This document shows positions 1 through 5,685 of a stretch of DNA of 7,936 bases, in pieces. Source of the DNA: an uncultured Lachnospiraceae bacterium (GTDB lineage: Bacteria > Bacillota > Clostridia > Lachnospirales > Lachnospiraceae). Numbering within the stretch: the first letter of the stretch is position 1; each line of letters starts with the position of its first letter. A program made the position numbers and the translations under genes. The stretch spans positions 1 to 7,936 of the forward strand of contig CAMWLB010000137.1 of assembly GCA_947174985.1 (NCBI GenBank), written 5' to 3'. The notes beneath the pieces were generated by a model. That model had not been told where the DNA came from and made no database searches. It worked only from the letters and a program-made list of their open reading frames with translations.

Positions 1-13
1 TGGATAACCCCAC

Positions 14-204
14 TGTGTACGACCGGCCCGCCCGGCACCCCCCCCGAAGGTCGGCTATTCCCGAAGGAGCCCGTTAAGAAACGTCAGTGCTTAGCGAGGT
101 CCTTTCGAGCTTAGCACTGCTACGTTTTTTTCTGAGCGAAAGCGTGGTGCCGTGGGAATAGACGACCTTACGGGCGGCAACTTGCTGCAAGGCGCTCCCA
201 CACC
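14..204 (+). ncRNA. Candidate structured non-coding RNA, possibly 6S-like
   Basis: Seen: the stretch folds into a long rod. Bases 47-53 (AAGGTCG) pair with 163-169 (CGACCTT), and after one mismatch 55-62 (CTATTCCC) pair with 154-161 (GGGAATAG). Outside these, 28-34 (CCGCCCG) can pair with 171-177 (CGGGCGG), and 15-18 with 200-203 weakly closes the ends. Inside is a mostly unpaired region (63-78 and 132-153, with a small GCGAAAGC hairpin) and then an apical stem 79-95/109-127. A further small hairpin, CTTGCTGCAAG, lies at 181-191. Known: a closing stem, a large central bubble and a terminal stem over about 185-200 nt is the plan of 6S RNA, which imitates an open promoter and binds RNA polymerase. 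Inferred: the family name is a guess from shape and length. The ends are approximate and the strand is favoured, not proven. It could instead be the leader or tail of an upstream transcript. Confidence 0.5.
79..131 (+). terminator. Terminator-like hairpin with T7 run
   Basis: Bases 79-84 (AAACGT) pair with 122-127. After a two-base bulge, 85-91 (CAGTGCT) pair with 113-119 (AGCACTG), and after a T-T mismatch 93-95 pair with 109-111. Seven T residues (125-131) follow directly. This shape fits an intrinsic terminator for something transcribed from left of the window. The hairpin sits inside a larger pairing (47-62 with 154-169), so it may instead be the apical stem of the structured RNA annotated here. 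Confidence 0.35.
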
Positions 205-237
205 AAATTCTTAAAAAACCCTAAAAATATGGAAAAG

Positions 238-267
238 TTGCACGTTTCAAATTCAGTGTGGTATAAT
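238..267 (+). promoter_or_regulatory. Extended -10 sigma-A promoter of the polysaccharide operon
   Basis: TTGCAC at 238-243 is a five-of-six match to the -35 box, and TATAAT at 262-267 is a perfect -10 box, separated by 18 bp. TG at 259-260 adds an extended -10 element. A-rich tracts at 213-218 and 223-227 lie where an UP element would be. Transcription would start near A274, giving a leader of about 50 nt before the first start codon. It is the only strong promoter I see ahead of the seven co-directional genes, so it probably drives all of them. Confidence 0.85.
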
Positions 268-294
268 GCTTTTATCCATAAAGAATTTACAAAT

Positions 295-308
295 GCCGCT
301 TGGGCGGC
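295..308 (+). promoter_or_regulatory. Leader hairpin upstream of the first ribosome binding site
   Basis: GCCGC (295-299) pairs perfectly with GCGGC (304-308) around a TTGG loop. It lies in the 5' leader, 5 bases ahead of the GGAGG ribosome binding site. No T-run follows, so it is not a terminator. Short leader hairpins can tune translation or mRNA stability, or recruit processive antiterminators (LoaP-type factors act on Clostridia polysaccharide operons), but nothing here identifies which, if any, applies. Confidence 0.4.
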
Positions 309-313
309 GGAAC

Positions 314-318
314 GGAGG
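314..318 (+). promoter_or_regulatory. Ribosome binding site that selects the TTG start at 324
   Basis: GGAGG ends 5 bases before TTG at 324, a normal spacing. An upstream in-frame TTG at 300 sits in the loop of the leader hairpin and has no Shine-Dalgarno sequence ahead of it. The start at 324 is therefore preferred. Confidence 0.7.
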
Positions 319-323
319 AAAGC

Positions 324-1727
324 TTGAAGAAGCTGGAATCATTTAAAAGACTGATAGTCCTGTGCATGTCAGGCATATATCTGGCAGGGCAGGTAGGGAT
401 TTACGCCTATTACTGGTTTTTTGTATATTATGAAAGCGTAAAACTGTATTTGAAATATTGGCTAAACGGACATCTGCTGATTTTGGCTATCTACGGCGTG
501 CTGTTGTTTTTCTTTTCCAATATGTACGGTGGTATGCGGATAGGATACCTGAAAAATGTAGAGGTTATTTTTTCGCAGATTCTTGCGTTAGGCATTGTGG
601 ATATTGTCACTTATTTCCAGATATCCCTGATGATCAGAAAGCTGTTTCCCGCGGAAACCTATTTGAGTATGGCGGCATTTCAAGGACTATGGGTGATTGT
701 ATCGATCAACGTTGCCAGCCTTATATATAAAAATATTTTTCCGCCGCGAAAGCTGCTGTTGGTGCATGGGGACCGTCCGATTGAGGATATCCTCAAAAAA
801 TTTGCCAGCAGGAAGGACAAGTTTGAAGTCAGCAAATGCATGCATATCAACACAGGAATCGACGCCATCAAAAAAGAAGCGTTGGAGAGATATGACGCGG
901 TGGTGCTGTGGGATATTTCCGTAGAGGCGAGAAACAAAATATTGAAATTCTGCTATGGGCAGTCGATTCGAACCTACATTATGCCCAAGATACCCGATGT
1001 TATCTTAAAAGGCGCGGAAGAGCTGCATCTGTTTGACACACCTCTGCTATTGACAAGGGAATATGTGCTGACGATTGAGCAGCGGTTTATGAAACGGTGC
1101 ATCGATTTGATCTGCGCGCTGTTATTGTTTATCATCGCATCGCCTTTTATGCTTTTGACTGCGATTGCTGTCAAACTTTATGACGGAGGTCCTGTGCTGT
1201 ACAAGCAGCTTCGGTGTACGATTGACGGAAAGCAGTTTTATATTCTGAAGTTCCGCAGTATGCGGGTGGATGCAGAAAAGGACGGCGTGGCAAGGCTGGC
1301 TTCCAAAAATGATTCCCGTATCACGCCGGTGGGAAAATTTATCAGAAAGGTCAGGCTGGACGAGCTGCCGCAGCTTATCAATATCATCAGGGGAGATATG
1401 TCCTTTATCGGTCCCAGACCGGAACGTCCTGAGATTATCGCGCAGTATATGGAGATTATGCCGGAGTTTGCATACCGCATGAAGGTAAAAGCCGGTCTGG
1501 CAGGCTATGCGCAGGTCTATGGTAAGTACAATACGACGCCCTACGATAAGCTCAAGCTGGACTTGGCATACATTGAAAATTACAGCGTTTGGCTGGACGT
1601 AAAGCTGATGATTTTAACCATAAAGGTGCTTTTGTGGCCGGACAGTACGGAGGGTGTGGAGGCAGACCAGATTACCGCGCTGAAAAAAGAGCAGAAACAG
1701 TATGACGACGATGAGCAGAAAGGTTAG
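324..1727 (+). CDS. Polyprenyl-phosphate sugar phosphotransferase (initiating transferase)
   Basis: Transfers a sugar-1-phosphate from a UDP-sugar to undecaprenyl phosphate at the inner face of the membrane, the committed step in building each repeat unit. The 467-residue protein has the long WbaP/CpsE-type layout. About four N-terminal membrane helices (roughly 9-33, 49-66, 81-103, 115-136) are followed by a Rossmann-like cytoplasmic segment (about 143-235) with weak sequence conservation. A hydrophobic helix at about 262-285 leads into the catalytic bacterial sugar-transferase domain. Hallmarks visible there are KFRSM (309-313), the Asp-Glu pair of DELPQL (346-347) and GPRP (363-366), then a GLAGYAQV segment. 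The start is TTG at 324, chosen for the GGAGG at 314-318; starting at TTG 300 would add eight residues. The tail is highly charged. It is the first gene of the operon, 5 bases before the Wzz-like gene. Family assignment is firm; the sugar (glucose, galactose or an N-acetyl sugar) is unknown. Confidence 0.93.
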   Translation: MKKLESFKRLIVLCMSGIYLAGQVGIYAYYWFFVYYESVKLYLKYWLNGHLLILAIYGVLLFFFSNMYGGMRIGYLKNVEVIFSQILALGIVDIVTYFQISLMIRKLFPAETYLSMAAFQGLWVIVSINVASLIYKNIFPPRKLLLVHGDRPIEDILKKFASRKDKFEVSKCMHINTGIDAIKKEALERYDAVVLWDISVEARNKILKFCYGQSIRTYIMPKIPDVILKGAEELHLFDTPLLLTREYVLTIEQRFMKRCIDLICALLLFIIASPFMLLTAIAVKLYDGGPVLYKQLRCTIDGKQFYILKFRSMRVDAEKDGVARLASKNDSRITPVGKFIRKVRLDELPQLINIIRGDMSFIGPRPERPEIIAQYMEIMPEFAYRMKVKAGLAGYAQVYGKYNTTPYDKLKLDLAYIENYSVWLDVKLMILTIKVLLWPDSTEGVEADQITALKKEQKQYDDDEQKG

Positions 1728-1732
1728 TTGTT

Positions 1733-2848
1733 ATGTGGGAGTGCAGTTATGCAAATGAGCCGGTGGACGTTAAGCTGCTCTGGCTCTTCTTTCCGAGAAA
1801 AATATGGATATGGATTGCGGCTGTTCTGGCAGGCGCGCTGCTTCTTGGCGGCGGCTATTTCGTGAAAAATGTGGTTTTGGTTCCGGAGAAAGAGTACCAG
1901 ACGGTCGGAGAGGTTTATGTGGACTATGTCTGGGAGGATGCCTACGGGATTTCCCGCTCCAATCTGAATGAGGGAGAGTGGAAGGCGTTAGTTAAGACGG
2001 ATGTTTTTGTGGATGATATTCTGGGACAGCTTGCGGCACAGGGAATAGCGGCGGAAAAGTCATTTGTCAGGGAGAGTGTGGACGCATCGCTGATATCGGA
2101 TTCCCGCATTGTGACGACGACGGTTATCACGGATACACCGGAGCTTTCTGCTGCCATCGGCTGTGCTTTGCAGGAGGCGCTTCTGCATTTTGGCGAGGGT
2201 AACAGCAGGATTGAAAGGATTCGTGTGCTGACAGAGCCTGTGGAGACACGAATTGTAGTTCATGATATCAGAACCCTGCAGGCAGCTATCCTTGGCGCTG
2301 TTCTGGGTGGGCTGATTTCCCTGGCGGCAATGTTTTTGTGCTTTGTTCTGGACGATTCCGTATATATACCGGCTTCCTTTGAACGCCGCTATAACATTCC
2401 CATGCTGGGGACGGCGGCCTCACGGGATTTGGCTGTAAATCTTCGTTATCTGCTGCGGGACTGCGGCAATGCTGCTGTCACTGCGGTGGAGCAGGATATT
2501 CCTGTGGAGGAGATTGTGCAGGTACTTCAGGAGAAAACGGGCGGCAAAGGAGAAAATCGGATAACGTTGTGTGCCTGCGGCTGTGTGGATACAGAGCCTG
2601 AGGTTGTGGAGGGGCTGCGGCGTGCGGATGGTGTGATTCTTGCCGTTGCTTCGGGAAGGCATGACGGAAAAAGGATAGAAAAGGCGCTTGCATTTTTAAG
2701 CAAGCAGGATATAAAAGTAAACTGTGCATTTTTGTGGGATGCGGATGAGAAGCTGATAAAGCGTTATTATGGTTTTGGGATACTGCCTAAAAAACGTGGT
2801 GCGGATTCACCCGAAGGCGTTTCCGGCAGGCGGGAAAGGCAGGGCTGA
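1733..2848 (+). CDS. Wzz/CpsC-like chain-length protein with degenerate kinase-like tail
   Basis: Probably controls polymer length or export together with the polymerase. Residues 10-20 and the membrane helix at about 24-44 match the Wzz/CpsC N-terminal pattern. An extracytoplasmic segment follows, then a second helix (about 184-206) ending in DDSVYIP and YNIPMLGT, the usual end of CpsC-type proteins. At 371 residues it is over 100 longer than a typical CpsC (about 230-250). The extra cytoplasmic part (about 228-371) resembles a CpsD/BY-kinase: an NLRYLL segment like the kinase's 'RTLRTN' helix, a strand reading AVTAV, and ADGVILAVASG (298-308) followed by a helix and CAFLWDA, like the kinase C-terminal half. 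The Walker A lysine loop and the Asp-rich Walker A' are absent, so ATP hydrolysis is unlikely. The ATG at 1733 has only a weak AAAGG ahead of it. Domain calls rest on pattern memory, and the kinase relationship is inferred. Confidence 0.8.
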   Translation: MWECSYANEPVDVKLLWLFFPRKIWIWIAAVLAGALLLGGGYFVKNVVLVPEKEYQTVGEVYVDYVWEDAYGISRSNLNEGEWKALVKTDVFVDDILGQLAAQGIAAEKSFVRESVDASLISDSRIVTTTVITDTPELSAAIGCALQEALLHFGEGNSRIERIRVLTEPVETRIVVHDIRTLQAAILGAVLGGLISLAAMFLCFVLDDSVYIPASFERRYNIPMLGTAASRDLAVNLRYLLRDCGNAAVTAVEQDIPVEEIVQVLQEKTGGKGENRITLCACGCVDTEPEVVEGLRRADGVILAVASGRHDGKRIEKALAFLSKQDIKVNCAFLWDADEKLIKRYYGFGILPKKRGADSPEGVSGRRERQG

Positions 2849-2852
2849 GGAT

Positions 2853-3707
2853 ATGAAACAAAAGGTGTTGGCGGCGGACAAAAAGCTGGAGGTATTGGCG
2901 GCGGCAGTAGACAAAGAGCCAATGCTTTTGGCACAGGATATGAATCTGCAGACAGACGCCGTGATTGTTAACCAGTGCGGTCGCGAGGCTTCGGAAGCAT
3001 TTTCCCATAGGGACAGAAATATTCGCGTTTTTTCCATGAAGGAGCGGGGCGTAGGACTGAGCCGAAACACAGCGCTCTTCCACGCAGAGGGCGATATTGT
3101 GTTGTTTTCCGATGAGGATATCCGTTTTTACGACGGGTATGAGGAACAGGTGCTTTCCGCTTTTCGGGATAACCCCGCGGCTGATGTAATTACCTTTAAT
3201 TTTAAAGTAGATGAAAGAAGGGCAACCTATTACAATAGAGAAGAGAGACCGATTCGCTGGCACAACTATGGCAGGTATCCGACCTACAGTGTGGCGGCAA
3301 GACTGGGTTCCCTGAAAAAGAAGGGGATTTCATTTTCCCTTTTGTTTGGAGGCGGGGCAAAGTACAGCAACGGGGAGGACAGTCTGTTTTTACATGACTG
3401 TCTGAAAAAGGGGCTGCGTCTCTATACCTCGACAAAAGAAATCGGGGAAGAGGTTTATCGGGAGTCAACATGGTTTAAGGGCTACAATGAAAAATTTTTT
3501 ACGGACAGGGGCGTGCTGTATGCATTTTTGTATGGCAGGCTGGCGCGGCTGATGGCGCTTCGCTTTCTTGTGGCGCACAGGACGGTGATGTGCAAAGAAA
3601 AGACAGTCGCGGAAGCCTACAGGCTGATGAAAAAGGGAATCAGGCTGGGGCGGCAGGAGCAGGCGGAGGAAGAGCGGCGGCGCAGGGAAAACGAAAACAG
3701 AGGATAA
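2853..3707 (+). CDS. Family 2 (GT-A) glycosyltransferase
   Basis: Likely adds one sugar from a nucleotide-sugar donor to the lipid-linked repeat unit in the cytoplasm. The 284-residue protein has no membrane helix. GT-A features are ERGVGLSRNTAL, followed by a GDIVLF strand and the acidic SDEDIRF motif (D87, E88, D89), the likely metal/UDP site equivalent to DXD. Further on, FGGGAKYSNGEDSLF (E175, D176) matches the acceptor-side acidic pair of family 2 enzymes. The first 40 residues are unusual: instead of the usual SVIIPVYN strand-loop they read through a degenerate segment before DAVIVNQC. The start is ATG 2853, four bases after the previous stop, with AGGG at 2841-2844. An in-frame ATG at 2769 would run deep into the Wzz-like gene and is rejected. 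The C-terminus is rich in Arg and Glu. The sugar transferred is unknown. Confidence 0.8.
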   Translation: MKQKVLAADKKLEVLAAAVDKEPMLLAQDMNLQTDAVIVNQCGREASEAFSHRDRNIRVFSMKERGVGLSRNTALFHAEGDIVLFSDEDIRFYDGYEEQVLSAFRDNPAADVITFNFKVDERRATYYNREERPIRWHNYGRYPTYSVAARLGSLKKKGISFSLLFGGGAKYSNGEDSLFLHDCLKKGLRLYTSTKEIGEEVYRESTWFKGYNEKFFTDRGVLYAFLYGRLARLMALRFLVAHRTVMCKEKTVAEAYRLMKKGIRLGRQEQAEEERRRRENENRG

Positions 3708-3711
3708 GGTC

Positions 3712-4794
3712 ATGGCGTTCTATATTGGTTTGGCGGTTGTGACGATAATGGCTGCTTTTTTCGTAAACAATAAAACCGCAGTACAGGCAGATACAGTGAC
3801 AAGGCAGCAGATGTGTAACCGGATTTTACTGGCGGGGATTTTTGCCCTGCTGTTTCTTGTGTCTGCATGCCGAATCTATGTGGGAAATGACTATATGCCA
3901 TATCTGAATATTTTTGAGCGGATTCACAATGGGCAGATTGTTTCCACGGAAATCGGGTTTAATGCGGTGGTAAAGGCGGTGCAGTTCTTTTTCGGCACGG
4001 GAATAAATGCCGCACTGGTGATTTTTGCTATTTTTTCTTTTGGCACGGTATATTTTATGCTGCGCGCCATGTATGAACAGAGCGAATGGTTTGTGTGGAC
4101 TTTTTTCCTCTTCATGACGAGCGGCTATTATTTTTCCAGTATGATGACAGTGCGCTACTACTTTGTGCTGTCTATTGCGCTGTATGCGATGAAGTATGTG
4201 ATAAAGAGGGACTGGCTGCCCTTTGTACTCTGGATTTTGTTTGCGGCGCTTTTCCACAAATCCGTGCTTTTTGTGATACCAGTTTACTGGCTTGCCAGCA
4301 GGCAGTGGAAGAAATGGCATATCTGGCTTGTGGTGGGAATGTGCGCTACTTTTCTGGTGTTTGGGGATTTTTACCGCAGGATTGTTTTCTATTTTTATCC
4401 CTACTATGAAAATTCGATTTTTGACACCGGAAGAACTTCCCTGGTGAATATTGCAAAGTGTATCTGCGTGCTGGTATTGGCGCTGCTATACTATAAATAC
4501 TCGGTGAAGGTGGACGAAAAAATCCGGTTCTATTTTTATCTGAACCTCGGTTCACTGATTTTGTATGTATTCTGTTCCTTTATACCGGAGGTTTCCAGAA
4601 TTGGGTATTATTTGAATGTGACAAATATTTTTCTGATTCCATCCGTGTTGAAGTCGATACCGGACAAGAGGCAGAGATGGTTTTTCAGTGGTGCAGTGGC
4701 GGCAGCGTTCTGCCTGTATTTTGCCATGTTCTTGCGGGATGCATATGCGGAGGGCATACGGCTTCTGCCGTATCAGAGCTGGCTGTTTCACTAG
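3712..4794 (+). CDS. EpsG-family membrane protein, probable repeat-unit polymerase (Wzy type)
   Basis: Probably joins exported repeat units into the polymer on the outer face of the membrane. The 360-residue protein is strongly hydrophobic throughout, with about nine or ten membrane helices, starting with a first helix at about 3-18. EpsG-family signs are an Arg followed by VGNDY (R54, G58-Y61) after the second helix, an MTVRYYF stretch in the middle, and a conserved-looking FHKS at H182-S184 at the edge of a helix. Length is typical for the family (about 350-370). ATG at 3712 is four bases past the previous stop, with AGAGG at 3699-3703 in the end of the upstream gene. Wzy-type proteins are poorly conserved in sequence, so the polymerase role is inferred from the EpsG resemblance and from being the only such gene here. 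An alternative would be an O-antigen ligase-like protein. Confidence 0.82.
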   Translation: MAFYIGLAVVTIMAAFFVNNKTAVQADTVTRQQMCNRILLAGIFALLFLVSACRIYVGNDYMPYLNIFERIHNGQIVSTEIGFNAVVKAVQFFFGTGINAALVIFAIFSFGTVYFMLRAMYEQSEWFVWTFFLFMTSGYYFSSMMTVRYYFVLSIALYAMKYVIKRDWLPFVLWILFAALFHKSVLFVIPVYWLASRQWKKWHIWLVVGMCATFLVFGDFYRRIVFYFYPYYENSIFDTGRTSLVNIAKCICVLVLALLYYKYSVKVDEKIRFYFYLNLGSLILYVFCSFIPEVSRIGYYLNVTNIFLIPSVLKSIPDKRQRWFFSGAVAAAFCLYFAMFLRDAYAEGIRLLPYQSWLFH

Positions 4795-4817
4795 AGAAAC
4801 GCTGTTGAAGCGTTTCT
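4795..4817 (+). repeat. Perfect 9-bp inverted repeat in the largest intergenic gap
   Basis: AGAAACGCT (4795-4803) and AGCGTTTCT (4809-4817) pair without mismatch around a GTTGA loop. The hairpin begins directly after the stop codon of the EpsG-like gene. No T-run follows (the next bases are GCACCAGATTTG), so it is unlikely to terminate transcription on its own. Possible roles are stabilising the upstream mRNA end, marking an RNA processing point, or reducing expression of the downstream genes. The rest of the gap (4818-4869) shows no clear promoter. Confidence 0.6.
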
Positions 4818-4857
4818 GCACCAGATTTGTACAACAGAATTTTGAACAATGTGCCGC

Positions 4858-4862
4858 AGGGA
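4858..4862 (+). promoter_or_regulatory. Ribosome binding site for the start at 4870
   Basis: AGGGA ends 7 bases before ATG 4870. GAGAGG at 4872-4877 ends only 4 bases before a second in-frame ATG at 4882, which is short spacing. Both starts are possible and the first is preferred. An in-frame ATG at 4849 has no such site. Confidence 0.55.
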
Positions 4863-4869
4863 TGGCAGA

Positions 4870-5685
4870 ATGAGAGGCAGTATGGAACAATGCAGATTTT
4901 CCGTTATAGTAGTTTGTTACAATGCCGGTGACAAGCTGGAAAAGACGGTAAACAGCATATTGATGCAGGATTATGAGAGCTATGAAATTGTGGTGCAGGA
5001 CGGCGGCAGCAAGGACGGTTCCGTGGAAAAGCTGCGTGCGGCGCAGGAGGAAAACGGAAAACTGCGTGTTTTTACGGAAAAAGACAACGGTATCTATGAC
5101 GCAATGAACAAAGCGCTGGCAAAGGCAAAGGGGCAGATTGTCCATTTTTTAAACTGTGGGGACACCTTTCCGTCGCCGGATATCCTGAAAAAAGCGGCGG
5201 TGTATATGGAAGCGCATCAAAATGCCGGTATTTATTATGGAGATATTTTTAACGAAAAGACAAATTCTGCGGTGGTATCTTCGCCGCAGATTACGCCTTT
5301 TGTGTGTTATCGGAATATTCCCTGCCATCAGGCGTGTTTTTATGAAAAGAAGCTTTTTGAAAAGAGGCAGTATGATGTATCCTATGTGGTGCGTGCGGAC
5401 TATGAGCATTTTTTGTGGTGCTGTCTGCAGGAGGGCGTGACGCCGGCATATATGGGTATGGTGATTGCCGCCTATGAGGGCGGCGGCTTTTCGGAGAGCA
5501 GGGAAAACCGAAAGCGGGACAGGAAAGAGCACAAGGAGATTACGAGAAAATATCTCGGGAGGGGAAAATGCCTGAAATATGGCTTTCTCCTGGCAGTTAC
5601 CCTTGCACCCCTCAGGCGTTTCCTTGCGGAAAGCCCTGTTTTTTCCAAGTGGTACAATAAAGTAAAGGCGGGGGTGTATAAATGA
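4870..5685 (+). CDS. Family 2 (GT-A) glycosyltransferase, WfgS/WcaE type
   Basis: Likely a cytoplasmic transferase that extends the lipid-linked repeat unit by one sugar. The 271-residue protein begins with the classical strand SVIVVCYNAG, then VQDGGSKDGS (D44), a pattern of the WfgS-like branch of family 2. EKDNGIYDAMNKAL and FLNCGDTF (D98) follow; in this branch the GD pair takes the place of DXD. The second half has CHQACFY, a likely acceptor-binding segment, and VRADYEHF (D177), where the Asp is the probable catalytic base. The C-terminal basic stretch and a short hydrophobic patch (around 5578-5610) suggest membrane contact. Starts at 4870, 4882 (12 nt later) and 4849 are all in frame; 4870 has the best ribosome binding site. 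The gene ends in a 4-base ATGA overlap with the next gene, so the two are probably translationally coupled. The sugar is unknown. Confidence 0.88.
   Translation: MRGSMEQCRFSVIVVCYNAGDKLEKTVNSILMQDYESYEIVVQDGGSKDGSVEKLRAAQEENGKLRVFTEKDNGIYDAMNKALAKAKGQIVHFLNCGDTFPSPDILKKAAVYMEAHQNAGIYYGDIFNEKTNSAVVSSPQITPFVCYRNIPCHQACFYEKKLFEKRQYDVSYVVRADYEHFLWCCLQEGVTPAYMGMVIAAYEGGGFSESRENRKRDRKEHKEITRKYLGRGKCLKYGFLLAVTLAPLRRFLAESPVFSKWYNKVKAGVYK

Noticed and set aside
141..156. GTGGTGCCGTGG resembles the T-box antiterminator core (GGGTGGTACCGCG).
   Set aside because: No stem I / AGTA features are visible, no terminator pairs with this core downstream, and the next genes are not amino-acid or tRNA-ligase genes.
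293..346. A 17-codon open frame from ATG 293 overlaps the start of gene 1.
   Set aside because: It has no ribosome binding site, starts at the foot of the leader hairpin, and lies out of frame with the well supported TTG start at 324.
2769..2852. An upstream in-frame ATG would lengthen the glycosyltransferase at 2853 by 28 residues.
   Set aside because: The extension lies entirely inside the Wzz-like gene and lacks a ribosome binding site; ATG 2853 has one and fits the usual operon spacing.
2787..3263. A 158-codon open frame on the minus strand.
   Set aside because: It is an antisense shadow across the junction of two well supported plus-strand genes, with no domain pattern or ribosome binding site.
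3826..4320. A 164-codon open frame on the minus strand.
   Set aside because: It lies antisense to the EpsG-like gene, whose hydrophobic codons produce His/Lys/Arg-rich shadow translations; it has no recognisable features.
4795..4830. The intergenic hairpin as an intrinsic terminator.
   Set aside because: The stem is perfect but has no following T-run, and downstream genes have no visible promoter of their own, so full termination there is unlikely.
4552..5145. A 197-codon open frame on the minus strand spanning the 4795-4869 gap.
   Set aside because: It is antisense to two clear genes and has no family resemblance; its length can be explained by codon bias on the plus strand.
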